Source: an uncultured SAR116 cluster alpha proteobacterium | GTDB taxonomy: Bacteria > Pseudomonadota > Alphaproteobacteria > Puniceispirillales > Marisalimonadaceae | NCBI GenBank assembly: GCA_902615025.1 | Contig: CACMNV010000006.1 | Span: forward strand, 1 to 64,000 | Direction: 5' to 3' | DNA length: 64,000 nt | Part shown: in pieces, positions 28,532 through 37,654 of the stretch | How positions within the stretch are numbered: position 1 is the first letter of the stretch | Layout of the letters: every line of letters begins with the position of its first letter | Notes under the pieces: generated by a model | The model's database searches: none | The model's input: the letters and a program-made list of their open reading frames with translations, nothing else | Told to the model about the DNA's origin: nothing | Program-made: the position numbers and the translations under genes

Positions 28532-29774
28532 CGATAGATTAATTATACAAGGGGGCAAGCCACTTTTTGGGGATATAAAAATTAGTGGTGCAAAAAATGC
28601 AGTTTTACCTCTTATTTCCATTTCTTTATTATTTGATAAGAGTTTTACTTTAAAAAATGTACCTGATTTAGCAGATACGAGATTAATGATAAAATTAATA
28701 AATGCTTTAGGTGTAATGACAAAATTTTATGACGGTGTCATTGATTTTCACGGTGAGCCTCAAAATATTGAAGCACCAAAAGAATTGGTATCTAAAATGA
28801 GAGCTTCAATTTTAGTGTTAGCCCCTCTTTTGTCTAAAAGACACAATGCCCTAATTCCAATGCCTGGTGGTTGTGAAATTGGAGAACGTCCAATCAATTA
28901 TCATATAGATGCACTTAAACAACTCGGAGCTGAAACATATTTGCAAAATGGATTCTTGAGAGCTACTCTACCCCAAAGGAAATTTATCGGAAACGAAATA
29001 AAATTTCCTCAAGTGTCTGTTGGAGCCACAGAATGTGCAATCATGGCGGCAACTTTAGCAATTGGTAAAACAAAAATTTATAATGCTGCCCAAGAGCCTG
29101 AAATTGTTGATTTAGGTAATTGTCTAAATTTGGCAGGAGCAAATATTAAAGGTTTAGGTACAGATATAATTGAAATAGAAGGTGTTTTAAAATTAAATCC
29201 TATTACATATTCAGTTATACCTGATAGAATTGAAGCAGGTTCATTTGCTATAATTGCAGGAATTACAAAAGGTGAGTTGAACTTACTTAATTCAAATCCA
29301 AAGGATTTAAAAGCTTTTTTTAAAAAATTAAAACAAACAAATGTGAAAGTTGAAGTTTACAATGATACTGTTAAAATAAAAGGCGTTAGTGATATTGTTC
29401 CAGTTAATATTCAAACTGAACCTCATCCTGGTTTCCCAACAGATTTACAAGCTCAGTTTATGAGTTTAATGTGTATAGCAAATGGAAAGTCAGTAATTGA
29501 AGAAAATATATTTGAAAATAGATTTATGCATATCCCTGAGTTGTCTAAAATGAAGGCGTCTATTAAAATTGACGGAAATAAAGCTATTGTTGATGGAGTA
29601 AAGCAATTACAAGGTGCTTCGGTTAAAGCTACTGATCTGAGAGCTTCTATGTCCCTAATAGCAGCAAGTCTAAATGCAAATGGTGAGAGTGTTGTTAATG
29701 ATTTATCTCATTTAAAAAGGGGATACGAAAATTTTGAAGAAAAATTATTCAATATAGGGGCAAACATAAAATAA
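28524..29774 (+). CDS. murA: UDP-N-acetylglucosamine 1-carboxyvinyltransferase
   Basis: First committed step of peptidoglycan synthesis: adds enolpyruvate from PEP to UDP-GlcNAc in the cytoplasm. The 416 residues have SGAKNAVLPL with Lys24, the active-site loop MPGGCEIGERP with Cys117 (the fosfomycin target residue in known enzymes), a TDLQAQFMS segment near 310, and RASMSLIAA near the C-terminus. It is followed 2 bases later by a DUF2948 gene. It is fold-related to the aroA product but clearly distinct. Confidence 0.97.
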   Translation: MSNDRLIIQGGKPLFGDIKISGAKNAVLPLISISLLFDKSFTLKNVPDLADTRLMIKLINALGVMTKFYDGVIDFHGEPQNIEAPKELVSKMRASILVLAPLLSKRHNALIPMPGGCEIGERPINYHIDALKQLGAETYLQNGFLRATLPQRKFIGNEIKFPQVSVGATECAIMAATLAIGKTKIYNAAQEPEIVDLGNCLNLAGANIKGLGTDIIEIEGVLKLNPITYSVIPDRIEAGSFAIIAGITKGELNLLNSNPKDLKAFFKKLKQTNVKVEVYNDTVKIKGVSDIVPVNIQTEPHPGFPTDLQAQFMSLMCIANGKSVIEENIFENRFMHIPELSKMKASIKIDGNKAIVDGVKQLQGASVKATDLRASMSLIAASLNANGESVVNDLSHLKRGYENFEEKLFNIGANIK

Positions 29775-29776
29775 TC

Positions 29777-30247
29777 ATGAAATCTGAAAATAAAAGAAAT
29801 ATTTCCGATCATTTCAATGAATATGATTTTAAAAAATTAAAAATAAAATTTTTAGATAAAGATGAAATAAAAATTTTTTCTACATTATGTCAAGATGGTA
29901 TATTTTCCATTAATGAAATTATTTATAATAAGAGTGATAAAATATTGATTGCAACTTTTTCAAGGTTTTGCTGGGAATTTGTAGGAAAAAAAATAAAAGA
30001 CAAAACATTTTATCGAGTTGTTTCTGGAATAAGAATTTGTAATGTAAATAAGGTAACTTATACAAATAAAGACAAAATCAATTCTTCAAAATTTATAAAT
30101 TTACTATCAGTCGATTATGATAGAAATGAAATAACATTAAATTTTTCTTTAGATATAACAATTAAACTTTTAATAGAAAAAATAGAAATTTATCTAGATG
30201 ACCTTGACATGCCATGGCCAACTGGTAAAAAACCAATGCATAAATAG
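29777..30247 (+). CDS. DUF2948 family protein
   Basis: The 156-residue protein between murA and hisG matches the DUF2948 pattern and position. It has SRFCWEF near residue 56, YRVVSGIRICNVNKV in the middle, LSVDYDRNEITLNFSLD, and a C-terminal LDDLDMPWPTGKKPMH. That ending is a strong family mark. The function of the family is unknown. It is two bases after murA and ten bases before hisG, so it is co-transcribed. Confidence 0.82.
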   Translation: MKSENKRNISDHFNEYDFKKLKIKFLDKDEIKIFSTLCQDGIFSINEIIYNKSDKILIATFSRFCWEFVGKKIKDKTFYRVVSGIRICNVNKVTYTNKDKINSSKFINLLSVDYDRNEITLNFSLDITIKLLIEKIEIYLDDLDMPWPTGKKPMHK

Positions 30248-30257
30248 ATCAATTAAT

Positions 30258-30914
30258 ATGAACGATAAAGATATAATTATAGCTCTTCCAAAAGGAAGGA
30301 TATTAAAACAAGTTTTACCAATTTTTGAAAAGGTTGGTGTTATTCCTGAAAATTCTTTTTTTAACGAGAAAGACAGAAAATTAAAGTTTGAAACTAATAT
30401 TCCTAATATAAAATTAATTATTGTTAGATCGTTCGATGTAGCAACATTTCTAATTTATGGGGCGGCACATATAGCTATAATTGGTAGTGATGTTTTAGAA
30501 GAATTTAATCATTGTGAAATTTACTCACCTATTGATCTTAAAATTGGTTTATGTAGATTAGTAGTAGCTACCACTCAAGAAATTTTAAGTGATGAAGATC
30601 CCTTGACTTGGAGTTATGTTAGAGTGGCAACAAAATATCCAAACTTAACAAGTGAGCATTTTAAAAAAAGGGGTGTCCATGCTGATTGTATAAAACTAAA
30701 TGGTGCAATGGAACTGGCTCCATCTATGGGATTATGTAGAAGAATTGTTGACCTCTCTGAAAGTGGTGAAACATTAAAAGCTAATGGTTTAATAGAAATT
30801 GAAGAGATTATGAAAGTTTCTACAAGATTAGCTATCAATAGAAATGCATATAAAACAAATTTTGCAGAAATTAATAAAATTATAAAAAAGTTTGAAGGGC
30901 TTTTACATGATTGA
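30258..30914 (+). CDS. hisG: ATP phosphoribosyltransferase, short form
   Basis: First enzyme of histidine synthesis, joining ATP and PRPP. Starting at the ATG 30258 gives 218 residues beginning MNDKDIIIALPKGRILKQVL. An ATG 60 bases earlier lies inside the DUF2948 gene and is rejected. Seen are IVRSFDVATFLIYGAAHIAI, GSDVLEEF and KYPNLTSEHFKK, and ELAPSMGLCRRIVDL near residue 152. The C-terminal regulatory domain is absent, so this is the short form that normally needs HisZ; no hisZ is in the window. It overlaps hisD by 8 bases. Confidence 0.93.
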   Translation: MNDKDIIIALPKGRILKQVLPIFEKVGVIPENSFFNEKDRKLKFETNIPNIKLIIVRSFDVATFLIYGAAHIAIIGSDVLEEFNHCEIYSPIDLKIGLCRLVVATTQEILSDEDPLTWSYVRVATKYPNLTSEHFKKRGVHADCIKLNGAMELAPSMGLCRRIVDLSESGETLKANGLIEIEEIMKVSTRLAINRNAYKTNFAEINKIIKKFEGLLHD

Positions 30915-32217
30915 TAATAAAGTTACATATCTTTACCCTAAGGAAGAAAATTTTGATCAAAAATTAAATGATTTTTTAAGAAGCAGAAACATTTCAGATG
31001 TTAATATTGAAAAAATTGTGTTTGATATAACTAGTCAAATTAAAACACATGGTGATAAAGCTTTAATTTCTATGATAAATAAATTTGATAATATTCGTTG
31101 TTCTAATTTAGATGATATTAGAATTGAAAATAAATTATTAAAAAAAGCTTTTGATGATCTTCCAATCGATTTGAAAAATGCTATGAAAATTGCATTTTCT
31201 AGAATCAAATCATTTCATGAAAAGCAAAAGCCAAGTGGATTTGACTATGAAGATGAACTTGGTGTTAATTTAGGATTAAAATATTCTCCTATAAAAAGAG
31301 TTGGTTTTTATGCACCAGGAGGAAAAGCTCTTTATCCCTCCTCAGTTTTAATGAATGCGATACCAGCTTTGGTCGCTGGAGTTGAGCAAAGAGTGTTAGT
31401 ATCACCAATCAATTTTGAAAAAAGTTCAGAAATATTGTTGGCAGCTGCATATTTAGCAGAAGTAACAGAATTTTACAGGATGGGAGGAGCTCATGCTATA
31501 GCTGCATTAGCTTTTGGAACTAAAAATTTAAAAAAAGTTGATAAAATTGTTGGTCCAGGAAATGCTTATGTTGCAGAAGCTAAAAGACAGTTATTTGGTA
31601 AAGTAGGAATTGATTCAATTGCAGGTCCTTCAGAAGTTTTAATAGTTGCAGATAATAAAAATAACCCTGAGTGGATTGCTATAGATTTATTATCACAAGC
31701 TGAACATGATGAAAACGCTCAGTCTATTTTAATAACTAATGATAAGAAATTTGCTAAGGATGTAGAAAGTCAGATTGTTAAATTATTAGAGACATTACCT
31801 AGAAAACAAATTGCTTCAAGTTCTTGGTATAACAATGGATTGATATTAATTATTGACCATATAAATGAATGTATAGATATCATCAATAAAATAGCTCCTG
31901 AGCATTTAGAACTTTGTATAGAAAATCCTAAACTCTATTTAGATGACATAAATAATGCTGGATCAATTTTTTTAGGTAGCTACACACCAGAAGCTATTGG
32001 AGATTATATTGCTGGTCCAAATCATGTTTTGCCAACAGAAGGAACAGCTAGATTTTCTAGTGGTCTTGGCACCTATGATTATTTGCGAAGAACAACTTTT
32101 GTTCAATGTAATGAATATAATCTAAATGAGCTTGGTAAACATGTAGAAATTTTAGCAGATTCAGAAGGATTAGATGCCCATAGGATGTCAATTCGCACGA
32201 GAAGAAAACGTAATTAA
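30907..32217 (+). CDS. hisD: Histidinol dehydrogenase
   Basis: Last two oxidations of histidine synthesis, histidinol to histidine with NAD and zinc. I place the start at ATG 30907 (MIDNKVTYLYPK, 436 residues), which overlaps the hisG stop, rather than at a TTG 15 bases earlier. Motifs are RVGFYAPGGKALYPSS, YRMGGAHAIAALAFGT, IDSIAGPSEVLIVAD, LLSQAEHDENAQS (metal Gln/His) and the GPNHVLPTEGTARFSSGL segment. Operon with hisG; infA follows after 59 bases. Confidence 0.96.
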   Translation: MIDNKVTYLYPKEENFDQKLNDFLRSRNISDVNIEKIVFDITSQIKTHGDKALISMINKFDNIRCSNLDDIRIENKLLKKAFDDLPIDLKNAMKIAFSRIKSFHEKQKPSGFDYEDELGVNLGLKYSPIKRVGFYAPGGKALYPSSVLMNAIPALVAGVEQRVLVSPINFEKSSEILLAAAYLAEVTEFYRMGGAHAIAALAFGTKNLKKVDKIVGPGNAYVAEAKRQLFGKVGIDSIAGPSEVLIVADNKNNPEWIAIDLLSQAEHDENAQSILITNDKKFAKDVESQIVKLLETLPRKQIASSSWYNNGLILIIDHINECIDIINKIAPEHLELCIENPKLYLDDINNAGSIFLGSYTPEAIGDYIAGPNHVLPTEGTARFSSGLGTYDYLRRTTFVQCNEYNLNELGKHVEILADSEGLDAHRMSIRTRRKRN

Positions 32218-32276
32218 AGTTAAACTATTAAATTATTTGATTTTACAATTTATTATTTAGATTATATAACTGTGTT

Positions 32277-32495
32277 ATGGCAAAAGAAGGTGTGATAGAA
32301 TTTTCGGGAATTGTTGAAGAATTGCTTCCAAATGCAATGTTTAGAGTAAAACTAGAAAATGATCATGAAGTACTAGCACATACAAGTGGAAAAATGAGAA
32401 AAAATAGAATTAGAGTGTTGTTAGGTGATAAAGTAACTGTTGAAATGACACCTTATGATCTTACCAAAGGTAGAATTACTTTTAGGTATAAATAG
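32277..32495 (+). CDS. infA: Translation initiation factor IF-1
   Basis: A 72-residue S1/OB-fold factor. It begins [20 protein letters not shown], followed by [33 protein letters not shown] and SPYDL-like [15 protein letters not shown]. Length and wording are typical. The maf and yacG genes follow on the same strand, a conserved infA-maf-yacG group. Confidence 0.98.
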   Translation: MAKEGVIEFSGIVEELLPNAMFRVKLENDHEVLAHTSGKMRKNRIRVLLGDKVTVEMTPYDLTKGRITFRYK

Positions 32496-32507
32496 ACCAA
32501 CATAATT

Positions 32508-33110
32508 TTGTCTAACATCAAAAATTTAAAATTTATTTTGGGTTCTTCTTCTCCAAGGAGATTAGAATTATTAAAACAAATTGATTTTCATCCAAATGAA
32601 ATTTTTAAACCTGAAATTAATGAAGATCCTCAAAAAAAGGAACTTCCAATTTTATATGTTAAAAGAATGGCAAAGGAAAAAATGGAAATTGTCAAAAATA
32701 AATTTCCAAATGATTTGATTTTAACTGCAGACACTATTGTGTATATTGGTAGAAGAATTATTGATAAAACTAATGAAAAATCAGAAGCAATAAAATTTTT
32801 AGAGCTTTTATCTGGTAGAAGGCATCGGGTTTCAACGGCTTTTAATTTATATTGTAAAGATAAAATAGATTCTTTAAGGGTTGTAACCACAGTAGTAAAA
32901 ATGAAAAGATTAACAGAAAATGAGATTAAATCTTACATTGAAACAGATGAATGGAAGGGAAAGGCCGGAGCATACGGGATACAAGGATCTGCAGAAAAAT
33001 TTATTCAGTTTATATCTGGTTCATATACTAATATTGTTGGATTACCTTTAAATCAAGTCTATGGATCACTAAACTCAATTGGATATTATAATGAAAAACA
33101 ACTGTATTAA
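32508..33110 (+). CDS. maf: Maf-like nucleotide pyrophosphatase
   Basis: House-cleaning nucleoside triphosphate pyrophosphatase of 200 residues. The start is TTG at 32508. Motifs are ILGSSSPRRLELLKQIDF near residue 10, ILTADTIVYIGRRIIDKT near 70, LSGRRHRVSTAF, and DEWKGKAGAYGIQGSAEKF. The substrate type (dTTP/UTP or 7-methyl-GTP) cannot be assigned with certainty. It overlaps yacG by 20 bases. Confidence 0.92.
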   Translation: MSNIKNLKFILGSSSPRRLELLKQIDFHPNEIFKPEINEDPQKKELPILYVKRMAKEKMEIVKNKFPNDLILTADTIVYIGRRIIDKTNEKSEAIKFLELLSGRRHRVSTAFNLYCKDKIDSLRVVTTVVKMKRLTENEIKSYIETDEWKGKAGAYGIQGSAEKFIQFISGSYTNIVGLPLNQVYGSLNSIGYYNEKQLY

Positions 33111-33240
33111 TTGTCAGAAAAAAATTGATAAACAAGATAAGTATTTCCCATTTTGTTCAGATAAATGTAGTAAAATAGACTTGTTTAGATGGTTGGATAA
33201 TAGATATGTAATTTCTAAAGACATAGATGTTGATAATTAA
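33091..33240 (+). CDS. yacG: DNA gyrase inhibitor YacG-like zinc protein
   Basis: The 49-residue frame begins MKNNCINCQKKIDKQDKYFP and continues FCSDKCSKIDLFRWLDNRY. The CxxC...CxxxC zinc ligands and the SKIDLFRW segment are the YacG signature. YacG binds GyrB in E. coli. It starts inside the last 20 bases of maf, in another frame, which suggests translational coupling. Confidence 0.9.
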   Translation: MKNNCINCQKKIDKQDKYFPFCSDKCSKIDLFRWLDNRYVISKDIDVDN

Positions 33241-33253
33241 TTCTTTTCTATAG

Positions 33254-33282
33254 TAGACAATTTAATTTGATGAATGTATAGA
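33254..33282 (+). promoter_or_regulatory. Putative sigma-70-type promoter of tRNA-Phe
   Basis: TAGACA (33254-33259) and TATAGA (33277-33282) are separated by 17 bases. Transcription would start just before the tRNA at 33293. The spacing is ideal and the match to TTGACA/TATAAT is fair, but AT-rich background makes this tentative. Confidence 0.4.
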
Positions 33283-33292
33283 TTATAATAGT

Positions 33293-33368
33293 GCCCAGGT
33301 AGCTCAGTAGGTAGAGCAGAGGACTGAAAATCCTCGTGTCGGTGGTTCGAATCCGCCCCTGGGCACCA
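33293..33368 (+). tRNA. tRNA-Phe (GAA)
   Basis: The 76-base cloverleaf has acceptor GCCCAGG paired with CCTGGGC, anticodon stem GAGGA/TCCTC around loop CTGAAAA with anticodon GAA, T-arm GGTGGTTCGAATCCGCC, and encoded CCA at 33366-33368. Confidence 0.97.
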
Positions 33369-33412
33369 TTACTTCATTATGCAAATAACGAAATCTTTGA
33401 AGGTGAAACTTT

Positions 33413-33559
33413 ATGCAAATTGATCAAGTTGAATGGTTAAGAAGAGAAAATTATTTTTTAAGAGAGCAAAATAAAATTTTGAAAAACGAATTAAGTGAAA
33501 CAAAAAAATACCTAGAAGAAATTTTAACAAAATTTAAATATATTAATAAAGGAAATTAA
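33413..33559 (+). CDS. Small coiled-coil protein
   Basis: A 48-residue frame begins MQIDQVEWLRRENYFLREQN and continues as one heptad-like amphipathic helix rich in Leu, Lys and Glu. AAGGTGA lies 7 bases before the ATG, a good ribosome site. It resembles SlyX-like short coiled coils in style only. The function is unknown. Its stop overlaps the convergent acyl-CoA ligase stop by 4 bases. Confidence 0.6.
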   Translation: MQIDQVEWLRRENYFLREQNKILKNELSETKKYLEEILTKFKYINKGN

Positions 33560-35103
33560 TTCTTTATAGTTAAATAATCGAGTTTATTTAATTCTCTTCT
33601 CATGATTTTACCAGAGCTTGTTTTTGGAACATCATCAACAAAAATTACTTTTCTAGGACATTTGTAGGCTGCTAAATGTTCACGACAAAAATTTATTAAT
33701 TCATCTTCACTAGGTTTAAAATTTTCTTTTAAAACTACATAAGCTTTAGCTATTTCTCCTTTTAGTTTGTCCTCTTCTTTTCCTACCGCTGCAATAGATA
33801 CACTTGGATGTTTAGCTAACACTCTTTCTATTTCTGCAGGATAAACATTGTAACCAGCAGTTAGAATCATATCTTTTTTCCTATCTACTATATAATAATA
33901 ACCATCTTCATCCATTCTTGCCAGATCACCAGAATGAAGCCATCCATCATTTTCTAATGTTTCTTTTGTTCTCTTTTTATCTCCAAAATATCCCATCATA
34001 GTTATTGGACCTTTAACCATTAATTCTCCTACTTCGCCTACAGACATGTCCTTTTTTACGTTGTCTACATCGACAATTTTAAGTTCACAAAATGGTAAGG
34101 CACAACCAATTGATCCATGTTTATTTTTGCCATAAAGAGGATGTGTTGAACCAAGGCCAGCAATTTCTGTCATTCCCCACAATTCTATTAAAGGAACTTT
34201 AAATTTTTTTTCTACATTTTCCATTATTGCTACTGGCATGGTCTGTCCACCTACATAACATCTTGTCAAACTTTTAATATTTGCTTTTTCAAAATCAGGA
34301 TGATCAATCATGTACATGAACATTGTAGGAACTCCATCAAAAATTGTTGCCTTATGTTTTTCAATATCTTTAAAAATTGAAGAAGCATCAAAAACTTTAT
34401 GAAGCACTAATTTTGTTCCAAACATCATCATGCCTGTCATAACAACATTGCCGTAGACATGAGGACAGGGTAAAGCACTTACTACTATATCCTTGTCATT
34501 GCGCATATGCATTTGACTTGTCATAGATCCATTTAAAATTACGGCTCTATGTGATTGCATTGCTCCTTTTGGATGCCCAGTTGTACCAGATGTGTAACCA
34601 ATTGTAGATAGATCATCTGATGATACATTGGGCATATCAATCTCAGGAGTATTTTTATTAATTAAATCATTGAAAGAAATTGATCCTTCATTAATGTCAC
34701 CAAAAGAAATTATAAAATTAATTTGACCTTCTTCTTTTAAATCGGTTATCTGAGACACTTTTTCTGAAGAGGTTATAATAGCTTTTGCTTTGCAATCATT
34801 CACTACATATTTTATTTCATTTGGTGTTAACATTGTATTTACTGGGTTTATTACAGCACCAACTCTTGCAATTCCAAAATAACTTATAATCCATTCCCAA
34901 GAATTGGATGCATATAATGTGATTACATCCTTTTCTTTAATGCCAAGAGTTTTTAAATTCGATGCTAAATTTTCAACTAATGAGTTTATTTCAATAAAAG
35001 AAAATGAACGATTTTCAAAATTCAAAGCTTCCTTATTACCAAACTTTTGTGCAGCAAAGTATGGCAATTGTCCTAGATGATCAAACATATCAACCTCATT
35101 CAA
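33556..35103 (-). CDS. AMP-forming acyl-CoA synthetase (fatty-acid CoA ligase-like)
   Basis: Activates a carboxylic acid with ATP and CoA through an acyl-adenylate. The 515 residues show the P-loop TIGYTSGTTGHPKGAMQSH near 173, the A5 region ELWGMTEIAGLGS, GWLHSGDLARMDEDGYYYI, the hinge VDRKKDMILTAGYNVYPAEI, and the catalytic Lys in KTSSGKIMRREL near the end. Sequence by eye does not fix chain length; medium or long-chain acids or an aromatic/propionate-like acid are possible. It is a single minus-strand gene, 62 bases downstream of the ion-channel gene. Confidence 0.92.
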   Translation of the reverse strand: MNEVDMFDHLGQLPYFAAQKFGNKEALNFENRSFSFIEINSLVENLASNLKTLGIKEKDVITLYASNSWEWIISYFGIARVGAVINPVNTMLTPNEIKYVVNDCKAKAIITSSEKVSQITDLKEEGQINFIISFGDINEGSISFNDLINKNTPEIDMPNVSSDDLSTIGYTSGTTGHPKGAMQSHRAVILNGSMTSQMHMRNDKDIVVSALPCPHVYGNVVMTGMMMFGTKLVLHKVFDASSIFKDIEKHKATIFDGVPTMFMYMIDHPDFEKANIKSLTRCYVGGQTMPVAIMENVEKKFKVPLIELWGMTEIAGLGSTHPLYGKNKHGSIGCALPFCELKIVDVDNVKKDMSVGEVGELMVKGPITMMGYFGDKKRTKETLENDGWLHSGDLARMDEDGYYYIVDRKKDMILTAGYNVYPAEIERVLAKHPSVSIAAVGKEEDKLKGEIAKAYVVLKENFKPSEDELINFCREHLAAYKCPRKVIFVDDVPKTSSGKIMRRELNKLDYLTIKN

Positions 35104-35165
35104 TAAAGATAATATTAGAAAAATTTTAATAAAATGACAAATAAAGTTTAAATATAATAAACTTA

Positions 35166-35969
35166 CTAAAACTTGAGATTAGTTTTTTTGAGAATTTCTT
35201 TTATCTCTTTAATTTCATTTTCTATAGATAAAACTTTTTTTTCTAAATTAAATTGAGAGTTTTGATTATCTATACTTTTGTCTTCAATTGTTTGATGTTG
35301 CATAGCATCAACAATTATACCTATAAATAAGTTTAAAACAGCAAAAGTTGTTATTAATATGAATGGTACAAAAAAAGCCCAAGCATATGGGTATTCTTCC
35401 ATTACAGGTCTAACGATTCCCATTGACCAGCTTTCAAGGGTCATAATTTGAAAAAGTGAGTACATTGAATCACCTATAGTTCCAAACCAATTTTCAAATT
35501 TGTTACCAAAAAAATTTGTAACAAGAACTGCTGATATATAAAAAATCAAAAGAATTATCGTACCTACAGAAGCAATGCCTGGTATAGCATAAAACATAGC
35601 TTGAATAACTTTTTTCATTGAGGGTATCATTGACAATAGTCGAAGGGCACGAAAAATTCTAAATGCTCTCAATATTGACAATGGACCAGAAGAAGGAATA
35701 AGAGCAATTGTTACAATTATAAAATCAAAAACATTCCATCCACTTTTAAAAAAACTCAATCTATATACAAATAATTTTATTATCAACTCAACTACAAAGA
35801 TTGATAAAGCTATTTTATCTATATAAGTTAAAACATTTCCAATTTTAGAGACTAATTTTTCACTTGTTTCAAGGCCAAGAGTTACCGCATTAATTAAAAT
35901 TACAAATGTTATGAAAACATTAATAATTTTTGATTCTATAAAGCTTTTTAGTAATTTAGAAAATCGCAT
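35166..35969 (-). CDS. Voltage-gated sodium channel, NaChBac type
   Basis: One-domain (six-helix) channel of 267 residues, probably a tetramer in the inner membrane. The S4 sensor has Arg at 101, 104, 107 and 110, every third residue (RAFRIFRALR). The selectivity filter is FQIMTLESWSMG at 173-184, nearly identical to the TLESW filter known for NaChBac-family sodium channels. S6 (LNLFIGIIVDAM) is followed by a cytosolic coiled coil, as in relatives. In marine bacteria such channels are linked to sodium-dependent motility and pH control. The flagellar genes farther right make that plausible here. Confidence 0.93.
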   Translation of the reverse strand: MRFSKLLKSFIESKIINVFITFVILINAVTLGLETSEKLVSKIGNVLTYIDKIALSIFVVELIIKLFVYRLSFFKSGWNVFDFIIVTIALIPSSGPLSILRAFRIFRALRLLSMIPSMKKVIQAMFYAIPGIASVGTIILLIFYISAVLVTNFFGNKFENWFGTIGDSMYSLFQIMTLESWSMGIVRPVMEEYPYAWAFFVPFILITTFAVLNLFIGIIVDAMQHQTIEDKSIDNQNSQFNLEKKVLSIENEIKEIKEILKKTNLKF

Positions 35970-36032
35970 AATATTAATATTTTTATTTATAAAATTTTAA
36001 AATAATTAGTCAAAGTAAAATAAAGCTTTTGT

Positions 36033-37640
36033 TTAATTAATAGAACTTAAAATTAAATCTGAACCTTTTTCAGCTATCATATTCGTAGCTGCATATGTAT
36101 TTCCAGAGACCATTTCAGGCATTATAGATGCATCTATCACTCTAAGGTTTTCAATCCCTCTAACTTTTAAGTTAAGATCTACTACTGAATTGGGATCATT
36201 TCCCATTCTACAAGTGCCTATTGGATGGTAGACAGTTGAGCCAAATTTTCTAGCATAATCTATTATTTGGTCATCAGTTGAAATTTTTTTCCCTGGTATA
36301 GTTTCTTCTTCGCAAAAATCAGAAAGTGGTTTTGAAGAATAAATTTTCCGAACTAATTTAACTCCATTTATTAATGTTTCCTTATCAAAATCGTTATCTA
36401 AGTATTTGGGGTTAATCATTGGAGGTTCATATATATTATTTGATTTAATATCTACATATCCTTTACTGCTTGGTTTAAGTTGTGTTATCCCACATGTAAT
36501 TCCATCTATATTTTCAAGACCTGAAGTCCCAACATTCTCATTTTGAAAACTTGCTGGTGCAAAAAGCATTTGTATATCTGGAGAGCTTAATTCTTTTTTT
36601 GTTTTAGCAAAAACGCCTGCAGTTGAAACTGGATTTGTTAGAAGACCTTTTTTAAAAAAATAATAATTAAAAATTTCTTTTAAGAGATTAAAGCCTTTTG
36701 CCTCTGTATTAAATGTGCTTAAATTTTTAGTTCTCATAGCAATTCTAATTGCAAAATGATCTTTTAAGTTTTGTCCTACTTCAGGTATGTTTTGTATACA
36801 CTCGATACCTAGTTTTTTTAATTTTAATTGATCACCTATCCCATTATTTTGTAATATTTGAGGTGAGTTTATTGCACCAGTTGAAAGTATTAACTCCTTA
36901 TTTATTAAAACTTTTTTAAAATTTAAGCCTTGTTTAATTATTACACTTTCAATTTTTTTATTTTTAAATTTTATTTTGTGAAGGTATGTATTAATTAATA
37001 ATTTAAAATTGTCTTTAGATAAAATTGGTTTCAGATATGCATCATATGCACTCCATCTTATACCGTTTTTAATCATAGTTTGATACAGAAAAGATCCTTC
37101 TTGATCACCTGAATTATAATCCATATTTTTTTTAATGCCCATACCGTGCGCTGTTTCAATAAATAATTTAGCAAATGGGTGAGGGCTTTTAAGATCTGAA
37201 ATATAAAGTGGTCCTTTACCCCCTCTGTAATTTTTATTTCCCGCAGGTCTTGTTTCAGCTTTCATGAAATAAGGTAAAACATCTGACCAACTCCAGCCAA
37301 TACATCCCTTTTGTGCCCATCCATCATAATCATCTGCCTGACCTCTTACATATAGATGTCCATTGATCGAGCTAGAACCTCCAACAACTTTACCTCTTGG
37401 AAATCTAATTTTTCTATTAGCAGTGTTTTCTGTTTCTTCAGTATAATACGGCCAATTAATTTTATCATCATAAACAGTTTTAGAAAAACCAGCGGGTATC
37501 TTGATATAAAAGTTAGTATCTTTTCCACCTGCTTCAATGCATATTACACGATTATTTGGACTATGTGATAGCCTGTTTGACACTACACATCCTGCAGCGC
37601 CTGCACCAACAACTAAATAATCACAATTTAATTCTTTCAC
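36033..37640 (-). CDS. GMC family flavin oxidoreductase
   Basis: FAD-dependent alcohol or choline dehydrogenase-like enzyme of 535 residues. FAD-binding LVVGAGAAGCVVSNRLS lies at residues 10-26, the GMC signature 1 is GKVVGGSSSINGHLYVRG, signature 2 is STGAINSPQILQNNGIG, and the C-terminal active-site region has STVYHPIGTCRMGNDP with His and the GNTYAATNMIAEKG segment. Substrate unknown; choline, alkyl alcohols and polyols are all handled by the family. It follows the TauD-type gene by 14 bases on the same strand, so the two likely form one operon. Confidence 0.92.
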   Translation of the reverse strand: MKELNCDYLVVGAGAAGCVVSNRLSHSPNNRVICIEAGGKDTNFYIKIPAGFSKTVYDDKINWPYYTEETENTANRKIRFPRGKVVGGSSSINGHLYVRGQADDYDGWAQKGCIGWSWSDVLPYFMKAETRPAGNKNYRGGKGPLYISDLKSPHPFAKLFIETAHGMGIKKNMDYNSGDQEGSFLYQTMIKNGIRWSAYDAYLKPILSKDNFKLLINTYLHKIKFKNKKIESVIIKQGLNFKKVLINKELILSTGAINSPQILQNNGIGDQLKLKKLGIECIQNIPEVGQNLKDHFAIRIAMRTKNLSTFNTEAKGFNLLKEIFNYYFFKKGLLTNPVSTAGVFAKTKKELSSPDIQMLFAPASFQNENVGTSGLENIDGITCGITQLKPSSKGYVDIKSNNIYEPPMINPKYLDNDFDKETLINGVKLVRKIYSSKPLSDFCEEETIPGKKISTDDQIIDYARKFGSTVYHPIGTCRMGNDPNSVVDLNLKVRGIENLRVIDASIMPEMVSGNTYAATNMIAEKGSDLILSSIN

Positions 37641-37654
37641 ATATTTTTCCCAAT

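Noticed and set aside
30198-30257. Earlier ATG as hisG start
   Set aside because: It lies in the DUF2948 gene and adds 20 residues not found in HisG; MNDKDIIIALPKGR is the normal start.
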